Part shown: positions 44,922-55,384 of the stretch, one piece after another
Layout of the letters: every line of letters starts with the position of its first letter
Numbering within the stretch: position 1 is the first letter of the stretch
The notes under the pieces: model-generated
What the model was told of the DNA's origin: nothing
Database searches by the model: none
The model's input: only the letters and a program-made list of their open reading frames with translations
Assembly (NCBI RefSeq): GCF_040869045.1
Contig: NC_090319.1
Location: 243,467,832 to 243,531,831 of the forward strand
Length of the DNA stretch: 64,000 nt
Direction: 5' to 3'
From: Eurosta solidaginis
Lineage: Eukaryota > Arthropoda > Insecta > Diptera > Tephritidae
Position numbers and translations under genes: made by a program

Positions 44922-45994
44922 TACTTACTTATTTAATTGGCGCTTAGCCGTCTAAACGGTTATGGCCGTCCAACAAGGCGCGCCAGTCGCTCCTTCGCTT
45001 CGCCAACCGGCGCCAATTGGTCACACCAAGGGAGTTTAAATCGTTTTCCACCTGGTCCTTCCAACGGAGTGGAAACACACCTCTGATAGAAACACTTTCT
45101 TGGACGGATCATCATCTTTCATTCGCATAACATGGCCTAGCCAGCGCAGCCGCTGCGTTTTAATTCGCTGGACTACGTGGGTATCTGCGTATAGCTCGTA
45201 CAGCTCATCATTAAATTTTCTTCGATACTCGCCATGGCCAACGCGTAGAGGTCCATAAATCTTTCGAAGAACTTTTCTCTCGAACACTCCCAAAGCCGTT
45301 TCATCTGCTGTTGTCATGGTCCATGCTTCTGCACCATATAGCAGGACGGGTACGATAAGTGACTTTTAGAGTATGATTTTCGTTCGCCGAGCGAGGACTT
45401 TACTTTTCAATTGCCTACCTAGTCCAAAGTAGCATTTATTGGCAAGTTTGATTCTTCGCTGGATTTCAGTGCTGATGCTGGTTCTCAAATAATCGAAGTC
45501 TTTTATAGATAAATAAATGTAAGGCGCGATAACCTCCGAAGAGATCTAAGACCGAGCTTCTCTTCCAATTTGCGTCGTGCTCCTCTTGATTTTCCCTCCA
45601 AATTGGCCGGACGGGACCTACTTGTTTTATGCCGACTCCGAACGGCATATGCAAGGCAGATGAGTTTTCAGTGAGAGCTTTTCATGGCAGAAATACACTC
45701 GGAGCGCTTGCCAAACACGTCCGAGGGGCGACCCCGCTTAGACAAATTTTCTTCTAATTTAAAAACCTTATTTCTAAAATTTTGATATTGCTTTGCCCGG
45801 GTGCGAACCCAGGGCATACGGTGTGGTAGGCGGAGCACACTACCATCACACCACGGTGGCCGAAGTCTTTTACTATTTCGAAATTATGGCTGCCAACAGT
45901 AGCGTGGTTACCAAGGCGCGTTTGCGCTGACTCTTTGCTCGATGACAGCGGGTACTTCGTTTTGTCCTAATTCACCATCAAATCCATTTTTACC
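44922..45994 (-). pseudogene. RTE-like LINE 3' fragment (copy 4), split by a SINE
   Basis: Flanked by a 13-bp target-site duplication GCCAACTCAACAT (44909-44921, 45995-46007). It starts at the (ACTT)n tail and covers the thumb and C-terminal region of the RT: ALGVFERKVLRKIYGPLRVGHGEYRRKFNDELYELY and RLRWLGHVMRMKDDDPSKK. A SINE (45506-45860) interrupts it, after which it resumes to about 45994. 5' truncation is normal for LINE insertion. It is less decayed than copies 1 and 3. Confidence 0.8.
45506..45860 (-). mobile_element. tRNA-derived SINE inside RTE-like copy 4
   Basis: A complete minus-strand copy of the 20421 SINE with the tRNA-like head at its right end: B-box-like GGGTTCGCACCC near 45798-45811 and GTGTGCTCCGCCTACCACA. 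It is flanked by a perfect 12-bp duplication CGAAGTCTTTTA (45494-45505, 45861-45872) that is part of the RTE-like sequence, so the SINE arrived later. Confidence 0.88.
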
Positions 45995-46039
45995 GCCAAC
46001 TCAACATAGCAGCGGATTTTGCATCAGCGATTACACAAA

Positions 46040-46205
46040 CTTGTTAAAACAAACACTAAAAGAAAAGTTATATAATAATTTAAATGCTCATAAAAATTAC
46101 CCAAGTCGGACATGTTTTCAAAATTCCCTCATGGGATTAAAAAAGCAAGTTATCCAAGAAAGGGGCAGATTTTTCAAAAATTATTATAGCGAAATCAGCG
46201 ATGCA
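46040..46205. repeat. Unidentified interspersed repeat (family X), copy 1
   Basis: The stretch AAAAGAAAAGTTAT..., GGACATGTTTTCAAAAT and AAAAAGCAAGTTATCCAA recurs at 63148-63315 in the same order. Plus-strand translation gives LLKQTLKEKLYNNLNAHKNY and GLKKQVIQERGRFFKNYY, which looks helical, but I do not recognise it. The sequence before the RTE-like insertion (up to 44921) is probably part of the same repeat. Confidence 0.5.
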
Positions 46206-46207
46206 AA

Positions 46208-46433
46208 GTCCTTTAGTAGGTTCAGTTGACAGGGGAAGATCCATATGTAAAAGGCCAAATACGCATTCGGGAGCATTTTGCACTTGTATGGCTACACCGC
46301 TGCAAACAATTGCGTAACTCTTACTTAAGAAAGGTTACCAAAGACTAGGTCTGCCAACACTCAGGTTTTCACCGGAGACTCAATGGGGCTTGAGTACCCC
46401 TTTCAAATGATTCTCATCTTATACTTAAGTTTT
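46208..46433. other. Unassigned interval
   Basis: No gene or known repeat recognised between family X and the LINE tail. Confidence 0.4.
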
Positions 46434-48860
46434 ATTTATTTATTTATTTATTAAGTCTATGACACAAGTTCTTACAGACTACTAACAACTTTCATACAAT
46501 TGAAAAATAGACTACAATTAAGGAATACAAAAAGGTAACAAGTCAGTGAAAAACTATTACTTACAGACTAATATAAAAGTATTGGTAGCTAGAAAACACA
46601 CTTTAATAAATTAATAAAAACATTCTTCGACAAAGAGAAATCAGACTCAGTAAAATATGAGATCTTATTAAATTCACTCATAGCGCCGGTAATTAGGGCA
46701 TTTCTCGCATAATTCTTTCTACTATTAATGCCGAAAAAGGGTGAAAGCATCTAAGTTTTCTTCTTGGAACATTAAAATTAATTTTCTAAAGAAGATCAGC
46801 ACAATCTGTATCCCCATGGATGATGCAATATAAAAAGGTCAAAGAAAGAATAGACCTTCTCGCTTCTAAAGATTTAGTATTTAAAAGAAGTAAACGTGCA
46901 TTATATGAAGGAAGAGGGCTAGTAAATCTAAGTGATCGTAGACAGTATTTAAGAAAAACTTTTTGAACTCGCTCAATCCTGCTAATTGCAAACTGCTGGA
47001 ACGGTCGCAAAATTATAGTGGCATACTCGATATGAGATCGTACAAATGAATTGTAGAGCAATTTAAGGGTATACGGGTCAGAGAACTCGGAACTATTACG
47101 CCGAAGAAAACCATGCATTGCATACGATTTGGCTATGATAAAGTTTATATGGATGGTGAATGAAAATTTGGTATCATAAACCACACCAAGGTCCTTGATT
47201 TTATCAACAGTCTGCAGTGGATTGTTATCAATGGCATACGTGGAAAGCATTTACTAATGTTTAAAGAGGGGTGCGATCTAATGCACCAGGAATAGAGACT
47301 ATTAATTTCACACTGAAGTTCGAACATATCACGCGAAGACTTTATAATGGAGAACACTTTAAGATCATCAGCGTACAAGAGAAATCTAGCATACAAAAAG
47401 CAAGGGTCCAAGAATACTGCCTTGTGGAACGCCGAAAGTCGCAAGTTATGGATCGGATGATACACTATCAATAGAGGCAATACACCATCTGTTATTAAAT
47501 ATGATTTTAGCCACTGCAGAAAAATTTTGTGAAAATCAAAACAGGAAAGTTTATGAATAAGGATATCATGTCATACCTTATCGAAAGCTTTGGAGAAGTC
47601 AGTACAAATACAGTCCACCTGGTATCCAGATGCAAAAGCAGATATACAATACTCACATACTCCACTAGATTGGTGACCTTCGAACGTCCCGCAACAAAAC
47701 CATGCTGCTTGGCACAAATTAGGCTCTTCACTGAAAAGTATAACTGATCTTTTACAACACATTCAAATAACTTTGAGACAGTAGTGAGCTTTGATATAGG
47801 TCTATAGTCACAGACATCACTCTTATTTCCAGATTTGTAGATAGGAGTTATCGATGCAAGTTTCCAAGGATCAATAAACTCGCCGCACTGAAGTGACATA
47901 TTAAACAGGAACGGACATCCTTTAATCAAGGCACTTGAGAGACCTTCAGAATCTGTCTTGACCGATTGCTTTAATTTAGTAATACCACTTCAGATATCAT
48001 CACATGAAATTGACATTGAACCGAAATCCAGAGAAGACTTTAAATCAGATGCAAAGTCGGAAGAAGGGTCATCATCATAGGATGCAAAATTAGCACTAAA
48101 AAATTCCGCAAACAGGTTCACTACCACATTAGGGTTTGTAGCTACCTTATCTTCGTAAAAGACAGAAGCAGGAAACGAAGAGCAGGTCCTTTTAGATTTA
48201 ATAAAATTCCAAAATGTTTTAGGATTGGAATTAATGTTTGTCTCAAAGCTAAGAACATAGTTTTTGTAAAGAAACTTATCCAGACAGTTAAACTCCTTTA
48301 AATACTGCTGATACTTCTCGTAAAAGAACAGATTCTTGGCCTGACTAAACTTTTTGTAGTATTTGTTTCGCAAATTCTTCAATTTTTTTAAACCCCTAGT
48401 ATACCAAGGTGATTTATAAGGATTTTTCTTAAAGACTGGACATGCCTTAAACATATGTGCAAAAGCGTTGATCTAAATATTTCATAGCTAACAGCTGAGG
48501 AGAAAAAAAGATCAGCCCAATTAATTTCCGAGAAAACATAGTTAAGTATAGACATGTCGCACCGTGCAAAATTAAAAGCGATATCATCATTTACAGAGGG
48601 TACACAAAACTCATAAAACTCAAGTTTAAGAAAAATAGTAGTATGATGCATATCCGACGGAGCAAATGGTGCATGGCAAGTTGAAGATATAAGTACGTAC
48701 AAGAAGGGTTTGAAAAATCACTTGGCCTTATATTCAAACCTCCTTTGTTTATTTGCGAAGCTATAAAATAGCGTGGATCATTACCAAACTCAAGTTTGCC
48801 GGTTTGATATTTCTTAAAGTTGGCGGTCCTATCCCTAAATTGTCCCTTGGAGTGAATCAC
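46434..48860 (-). pseudogene. Jockey/CR1-like LINE, 5'-truncated
   Basis: A minus-strand LINE with an (AAAT)n tail at 46434-46455. From 5' to 3': the end of the endonuclease region (48600-48860), a linker with NPYKSPWYTRGLKKLKNLRN (48420), RT fingers (WKLASITPIYKSGNKSDVCDYRPIS, 47870), KQHGFVAGRS, motif A (VDCICTDFSKAFDKV, 47590), motif C YADDLKVFS (47370) and a thumb region (IKDLGVVYDTKFSFTIHI). The YADD residues are intact. Frames change near 47750, 47490, 47250 and elsewhere, so it is inactive. The KNPYKSPWYT and YRPIS words are typical of the Jockey/CR1 group. It is distinct from LINE A. Confidence 0.78.
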
Positions 48861-49517
48861 ATTGATTATATCCCTTCAACCAAGTTAAAATATTACCTCC
48901 ACTTCACGGCTCCTGCTACAAATGTGACTATGTAGGCACATACATATGTTTACCTTGTGAAACCCTGACCTTCCCAAGAAGACTCAAAGTGGTAAAGGCA
49001 AAACTTTCCCAAGAAAGTCGAACAAATGACCGGGTGTACTACTACCCTAATGTGGTGGAGAGTCGAACTAGTCGAAAAAGTGAAGCTACGGGGTCATCCA
49101 TAATAAGCTCGTATATCATAAGGTCGGGAAAAATAGTTCGAACGTCTCACGGCGGGGTATTTGACCAATCTAGATTGCACACAGCAGTTATTTCTGTTCA
49201 AAAAGTGGTTGTCTCACTTCATTGTTATGAAAGGAAATATTTTACAGTAAATTCATGGTGTTCCGCGCAGAATTACTATGGATCGGGCCCCCGGTTTCGG
49301 AAGGACCCGGGGTCATTTTTTGGCATTACATGAGATATATCAATATGGGTATCAAACGAAAAGTATCTTACTTCGCATTTCTATTAACATTTTTAAGATG
49401 GGTTGCCACTTAGGGTTGCCACCTCACCTTTTTTATATTTCTTTGTATATCCACTGCCATCTCGGAAACGGCTTAACCGATTTAAATCAAATTTGGTACA
49501 TCGATATTGTATTACAT
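48861..49517. other. Unassigned interval
   Basis: A frame of 114 codons at 48989-49333 has no recognisable motif and is Ser/Arg/Tyr-rich. The part from about 49260 (GGATCGGGCCCCCGG) to 49560 resembles the body of DINE-like repeats in wording (CGGAAACGGCTTAACCGATTT). No gene is called. Confidence 0.35.
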
Positions 49518-49784
49518 GATTTTAATAATCGGGGATTGCCCATATTGCTTTTTTAAATGTATGAAAACATTTATTTGAAGCAATTTTTTTAATTTTATAA
49601 TTTATTTAATAATTTGGGAAAAATTGAAACAACGTGACATCAGGACGGACAAGGCGACAGGTGTTTCGATTATACCTTGTAAATCTCTTCAAAGCCTTTT
49701 CTCCCGGGAGTGGGAGTCGAACTCGCACTCCTACGATAGTTGAAATGGTTATAAACGCATTCAGCTACGTCATGCCTGTTGTAA
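49518..49784 (-). mobile_element. tRNA-derived SINE, second family
   Basis: The minus strand starts with a tRNA-like head: A-box-like ACGTAGCTGAATGCG and B-box-like CGAGTTCGACTCCC about 40 bases later (49700-49775). An unrelated body and an AT-rich tail follow. A perfect 12-bp ATTGTATTACAT repeat lies at 49506-49517 and 49785-49796 and is probably the target-site duplication. The head does not fold as a plausible functional tRNA. Confidence 0.6.
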
Positions 49785-49796
49785 ATTGTATTACAT

Positions 49797-50440
49797 TTTA
49801 AGACTTTTCACCTAAGTGTTGTCACTGAGGATTATGAAAATATTGCGACCTGTTGCAAATAAGGGTATCAGTCTCTTACAAAATTGAACACCACTCAAAA
49901 AATCGCGGGTATGCGCAGCCGTTTTTGTTATTAAACTTTGAAACAAATACAAGCTTATGTATTGCCAAAAAATTACTGACATGATATGCCATGAAAAAAG
50001 AAATATCTTTTTGTATGCAAGGTTTTTTAAAAAAATTTAATATTGAAAAGTAGTATCAATATAAGTAGAATAACTCAATTAAATCATACGGTATAAAAAA
50101 TCTGACATATGAAATAAAAACACATTTACCTGTCCTAAAAGTCGATTTAACTATATTTGATTAAGGCTTGCAACGTAGCGTTACAATAACATCACCCCCC
50201 CCCCCCTGTATTTCCTTATTCATTTAAACCTGCACCCCTGTACTTACTTCTCTATAGCACAGCCAACAACCACTATGGTAAATAACCGCACGCTACCAAC
50301 GACCGATAGCAAACCAATGGTGTGTTCCGTCAACACAAGAAAATCACAAAAAAATTACAATAATGGTGTATTCGTTTCTCAACCAGTTTGCGGCACCACC
50401 CATATAAACAGCGAATTTGCATTTTTACAACTCAGTCCTA
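49797..50440. other. Unassigned interval with poly-C run
   Basis: AT-rich apart from a run of 12 C at 50195-50206. No gene seen. Confidence 0.45.
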
Positions 50441-51720
50441 ATAGGTGAGCCAGCGGGAGTGGTTGTCTTTTTAAGGACAAAATTGCCACCCTGGCTAGCT
50501 AGCTGAGTGGAAGGGGGCGCTGTCGTGGCGGGAGTCACCCTTCACCTGGGCGACGCGAGTGGTGTCTTCGGACTATCCTTCCCTCCGTCGCCCACCTCGG
50601 TGTTGAGCGGCCGCTGCCTTAATGACCAAATAACCCTCCTCCCCCTCAGCTCTGGTTTTGGTAGGCTGGCCTGAGCGGAGGAACCACTCCCTCTAGTTAG
50701 CTGCGGAGAAGGGGGTGCGGCCGTGGTGCGAGTAACCCCTTGCTGCACCAAGACGACACGAGTGGTGTCTTTGGACTACCTTTCCCTCCGTCGTCCTGGT
50801 CTGGTAAGGAATGACTCGCTGCCCGTACGACCGCACGGCCCCCCTCTCCACAGCTCTGGTTTCGGCCGTGATCCGATGCGTGCGCACAAGGGGCTACCGC
50901 TGTGCCGTTAAGGCACTTCCCCTGCGCCCACGGGTCGACCCACGGTGTCTCGGCTGGTACAACTTCGTCCGCATTACGCACCTTCTACTAGTGTGTAAGT
51001 AGGGCGGCGGGGGTGTACAGCGGTGAAACCAGCACTAACCCCAGTCCTCACAGTTTCTTCCCCAGATGAGCGAATACACGGACTACCGATCCTGCCGAAG
51101 ACTACCGATCAATCCGATCCCACCGAAACCGTCAACCGACACCGCCCGGAACGAGCTGCCGCTGTCCAGGTAAACACCATCGCCAGCGTACTTCCCCTCT
51201 CACCGCGGCCCTGGTACGTGCTCCATAGCCCACCGCCGCTGCTTCCATCCCGCCGGTGCTACGCCGACCGTTGGCCGTCCGCCGTACTACCGCCGTGCCC
51301 ATCCCGCCGTCCTGGTGCCGCCACTGCCACACCAACCACAGGCCGCTCGCAGTCCTATCGCCATTCAGTCGCCGCTACTACGACGACCGTTGGCCGTTCG
51401 CCATCCTACCGCCGTTAAGCCGCTGATATGACGACTGTTGGCCGTCCGCCATCGTACCGCCGTTAAGCCGCTGCATCCGTCCCGCTGCTGCTACGACGAC
51501 CGTTGGCCGTCCGCCATCCTACCGCCGTTAAGCCGCTGCTTCTATCCCACCGTTGCTTCCATACCGCCGTACCGATCCGTCCGTTACTCGACCGTCCAAC
51601 CATCCTGCCGAACCTCCTCTCCTCCAACGACCGTTAGCCGCCGCTCCGCCCCCTCACCATCTTTCGACGGAAAGCTGCTGCCCGCCTAATACCTCCAGCC
51701 GCGTGTGCGTGTGTTCGTAA
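50441..51720. other. GC-rich block with internal repeats
   Basis: About 1.28 kb is strongly GC-rich, against AT-rich DNA on both sides. The first part has a ~200-bp diverged tandem duplication (GAGTGGTGTCTTCGGACTA near 50549 and GAGTGGTGTCTTTGGACTA near 50759). The second part has a CGACCGTTGGCCGTCCGCC / TACCGCCGTTAAGCCGCTG unit repeated about four times at 51261-51530. Plus-strand frames are Pro/Arg/Ser-rich without domains, the longest 131 codons at 51023-51418. It might be the leader or Pro/Arg-rich gag part of a BEL/Pao-like or other retroelement (inference), but no enzyme domain confirms it. Confidence 0.5.
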
Positions 51721-52190
51721 CACATAAATATTGTGTATTTATTCATTAGGGGTTGGTGGGACCTTTACTCGACTCTGGATTGACTGAGCGTTACCTCAGC
51801 CTTAGACAAAACCCACCTCATAGGCTAAACAAGTGAACAAGTACTTCGGTTGGACATCTAGGAACGCCAGGAAGTATATTTAAAAAAATTGGAATATTTT
51901 GAAAAATCGACTTTTGGCCAGCTAGATTGATCAAATAGAGCTTTTGCGTTCTATTGTGAAATTTTGGTGGATGGAGTTAGCAGCTTTTGCAACATCCTCG
52001 ACTATATATTGGTGTTGAAAATGGTCGGAATCTGATTATATGTACGTCTATTTTCAAAAATGGGAAAAAGTAACAGTGCTTTAACAAATACTGATGAAGT
52101 GGTGAAACTTGACGAGAGGATAAAAAAGATGGGATGTACAATATAAATTTATTACAATTTTGTAAAATTAGCGTGAGGCCGCCAGTGGCG
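51721..52190. other. Unassigned AT-rich interval
   Basis: No gene seen. Contains words typical of the DINE-like bodies (GAAATTTTGGTGGATGGAG, AAATGGTCGGAATCTG), probably a decayed copy. Confidence 0.35.
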
Positions 52191-52192
52191 TT

Positions 52193-53260
52193 ACTATACC
52201 ACCTAGGGCAGTGGCAAATTCTTTTGATGGGACCTTATCAATAAAAATCTTCACGCTGCACTCAGTTTAATTGTAATTAACTTCGAGATTTTCAGCTTTC
52301 TCAATTACACGTTGTATTTGTCACATTTAAAGGTCATAGGCCTCGTCTTCTAGGGAAGAGAGAATGGTCCGAGACCATGCTAGCACAATGCGGAAACCTG
52401 AATACATTTACAATGAAATAAAAATAACAATTTAATTTCAATAAAATGTGTATTAAGAAAACAGTTATTTTTTCGAAATCTATGTTCCGCAAAGTGTTTA
52501 TAACATCATCAAAGTTTACAAATTGGGCTATAGAATTTTCAATAGACAGAATAGCAAGTTACAAGTTATCTCATAGTGTCTCCTAAGTAGGTTTTTATCA
52601 ATCTTAGTTTTGAAAATGATCGTTCAGCACTAGCTGTAGTCACAGGAATTGCAAGAAATAACAGTAATCCAATGTATACTTCAGGAAAGCTGCAATACAT
52701 AAAATGATTTTTTATTATTAATAAATCAGCGAGGTCTCTATTACACGACGACGTTTCTATTTCGTCTCTGCAAGTCGGTAGAAAACTGAGAATTTCACTG
52801 GTAAATGGTTCAGATATGTCTTTTTTATATATCTCAACAATTTCTACAGCTTTTTTCAAAAGACCAGTGTCATTTAAAACTTTTAAAGCGGAAGGCTGCC
52901 AAACACTGGAAATTGAAACAATTTCATTCATTGGAAAATTTCTGGATATTGGAGATGCTCATCTTCGCAAAGCTCATCAAAATAGCCTTTACCATCCTCT
53001 GGCGAGTTTTAGAACATTCAGGTGTGATGGACTATTTTTCTGCTACAGTCGGATCTTGCAATGGAAAACGAATAACATAACAAAATTTTAGTTTTCGATC
53101 TTCTTTTTGAGTGAAACAGCTTCATTTCTTTCATCTTATTTGCATTTTAACAGAATGTTTTCGTTAGCGTTTTTTGGACTTCAACAAAATGAAATTTAAA
53201 GCAAAAATTACATCATAGCTTCCTTCCCATATAGAAGGGTTTAATGTTATTGAAGTTAAA
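52193..53260 (-). pseudogene. hAT-type transposase, C-terminal fragment
   Basis: The minus-strand frame 52566-52931 (121 codons) ends with LFLAIPVTTASAERSFSKLRLIKTYLGDTMR, the hAT C-terminal dimerisation domain (SAERSFS signature) as found in ZMYM1-like hAT proteins. After a frame change the sequence continues as LAILSIENSIAQFVNFDDVI to about 52465. CAGTGGCG at 52193 may be the element's outer terminal repeat, a common hAT end. Upstream (52935-53080) a plausible continuation (FPLQDPTVAEK, a stop, SITPEC) is broken. The N-terminal catalytic half is missing. Confidence 0.7.
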
Positions 53261-53840
53261 GACTCACTTTCTTTATCTATATATATAAAATACAAATTAT
53301 GTATGTGTGTAGGTATAGATCGGGCTGCGTCTTAACGGATCGACCGATCACAACCAAATTTGCACAACCCACTATGAACCTTCCAGGGATGGTCGTAGGC
53401 TAAAAATGATTTCGATATATAAAAGAGGCGTGTCACCTACCATACAAATGGAATGTTTGATACAGCATAACTCGGAAGTATTCATGCAAGAACATGGAAA
53501 TTCAGTAAAGAGTTATATGAGATCAATCCCTAACACCACTAAGAAAATAAGGGGTGATTAAGAAGGGGCGTGGCACATCCCACACAAATGGAATATTTCA
53601 TACTGCTTATCTCTGGATTTAGTAATGGTAGAATAATGAAAATTGGTAAGGAGCTATATGGCGTTAAGTCCTAACCGCACCAGTAATATTTGGAATTGAA
53701 AAAAACAATACAAATGGGATTTTTCAGAACTATGGCTGCCGCAAAACCTTAAGTTATTTCAACACGTAAAGCTTGATTGCAGAGTTGGGTTTGTTATTCC
53801 TTTAGTATTTTTTGGGGTTTGTTATCTTTAGGGTTGGTAT
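53261..53840. other. Noncoding repeat-like interval
   Basis: Begins with CTATATATATAAAATACAAATTATG and contains CGGATCGACCGATCACAACCAAATTTGCAC and GGGGCGTGGCACATCCC, wording typical of DINE/Helitron-type noncoding DNA. It lies directly before the helicase remnant and could be its 5' part (inference). Confidence 0.4.
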
Positions 53841-55015
53841 TTTTGGATTCGTTTGGAGGAACCGGAGAAAAACATTTCTGCTAAATTTTATATTAATCGA
53901 TGTAAGAGCAAAAAGAGAAATCACTATGTCAGTTGCTTCCTCAGGTACCGCGGATACCCTTTTGTGTGGTGCATGTACAGCTCACTACATTTAAATAATA
54001 ACTGAAAAAATCTGATACACCGATGTGCAACATAAGCAAATGGTCAGGCCAAAGCGAGTGTGTGGGATGTGTGCACCATGACTCATAAACAGTCACTTCA
54101 AGTTTTAGACCGAACCCTTAAAGATTTGAGGTGTAATGCTCATCAAAAGGGCGATGCTTTCCTCGTTCTTTCTAGAACAGTAAATGCGTGCTTTTTGGTC
54201 TGTCGATGGCTTTACGTACAAAAATTTACTCTCTTTAGAAATATGAGATCGCATTTTGACGTAAACACTTCAGCAGCAGCTTTTGCTAAACAGCTTCTTG
54301 ATATTATGGCGAAATTCCTATTTCTTTACTATCAGATTTGATTTCTTTTCCTGCAAGTTTTTCCAAATATTGAATCCATCTTTACAAACTTTAAAAGGCT
54401 TCGAGAAAGGACATTTTTGGCACCTTAAAATGAAGATGTTAATATCACTAGAACCGAGACAGCTTATCACTCTATTAACACAGCCGTGGAAGAGTCCCAA
54501 GCTGTGCATATCCGGTTGAGTTTCTTAACTCTTTTGAGCCACCAAGAATTCCTCCTCAAGCATTGATCCCTAAAAAAGGGTCAATAATATTTATGCTTCG
54601 TTATTTGGATTCTCCGCGCTTATGTAGTGGGACAAGGCTTTTCATCACAAAACTTTTACAAATGTTATTGAAGCAATTTATTTTATCGGAAATTTCGAAA
54701 ACAAAAAATATTAAAACCAAGGATTCCATTGAAACCGATAGATATGCCTTTTTAATTTTAAATGCCTCAAATTTCCTATCCCTATCAATGAAGCTCAAGG
54801 ACGGTCAATAGCTGGGATTCAAGGGATTGATAAGCGCAATGCAAACCATTATAGCTTCAGAGCTACCGCAACCCAATTGTCATCATGACCTACGTGAGGG
54901 GAATCCTGTTACAAATATGAATGTATCATACAACAAAAGTCATTAGCTGTAGCAGAAATCAATCTTACCAACTCATGTTTCACCCATGGCATACTTTTAT
55001 AGAAACGCAGGGTAA
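53841..55015 (+). pseudogene. Helitron-type (Pif1-like) helicase remnant
   Basis: Plus-strand pieces in changing frames follow the Helitron helicase order. RRKTFLLNFILIDVRAKRE stands where the Walker A GTGKTF is expected. Then come VASSGTADTLLCG.CTAHY, QAK and DVCTMTHKQSLQVLDRTLKDLR (Walker B, DE.. changed to DV) near 54065. Next are FRNMRSHFD..FAKQLLDIM, EFLNSFEPPRIPPQAL near 54525, IIFMLRYLDSPRLCSGTRLFITKLL near 54590 and INEAQGRSI near 54788 (family INKAQGQS). The NTP-binding residues are lost. The Rep/HUH nuclease part is not visible. This is the only rolling-circle-type enzyme trace in the window. Confidence 0.72.
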
Positions 55016-55382
55016 AACCAACGGGCATAAGTTAGTTAGATATAAGAATTGATAAAATATTCCGTCTTTTGATACTATGCCCCTATATATTATGGTCTTT
55101 AGTCGGCTCACTTTGAATTTGGAGCAGAACTTATAAAACTATACTTTTCAAATAAAACTCCATACTCAGATACATTGTCAAAAAATAGTTTTGAGCCTGC
55201 GGCCTCTTGGGTCGGGTGTCCGTGGCATTTTGCCAGCCCTGCCACCCTATTGTTACCAAACTGGGGGCCGCCCACATTAAGCAGAATAAATCTTTAAAAT
55301 TTTGCAAACCGTTAATCAAAGGCCGTTGATACCACTTTGTAATATGACGGATTTATATTCCTTCTGTAATAAAATAAACAAC
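55016..55382. other. Noncoding interval
   Basis: AT-rich sequence with DINE-like wording; no gene seen. Confidence 0.35.
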
Positions 55383-55384
55383 TA

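Noticed and set aside
50542..51418. Pro/Arg-rich frames up to 131 codons as host genes
   Set aside because: GC-rich DNA gives long chance frames on both strands, and the internal tandem repeats explain the composition. No start, splice or domain evidence.
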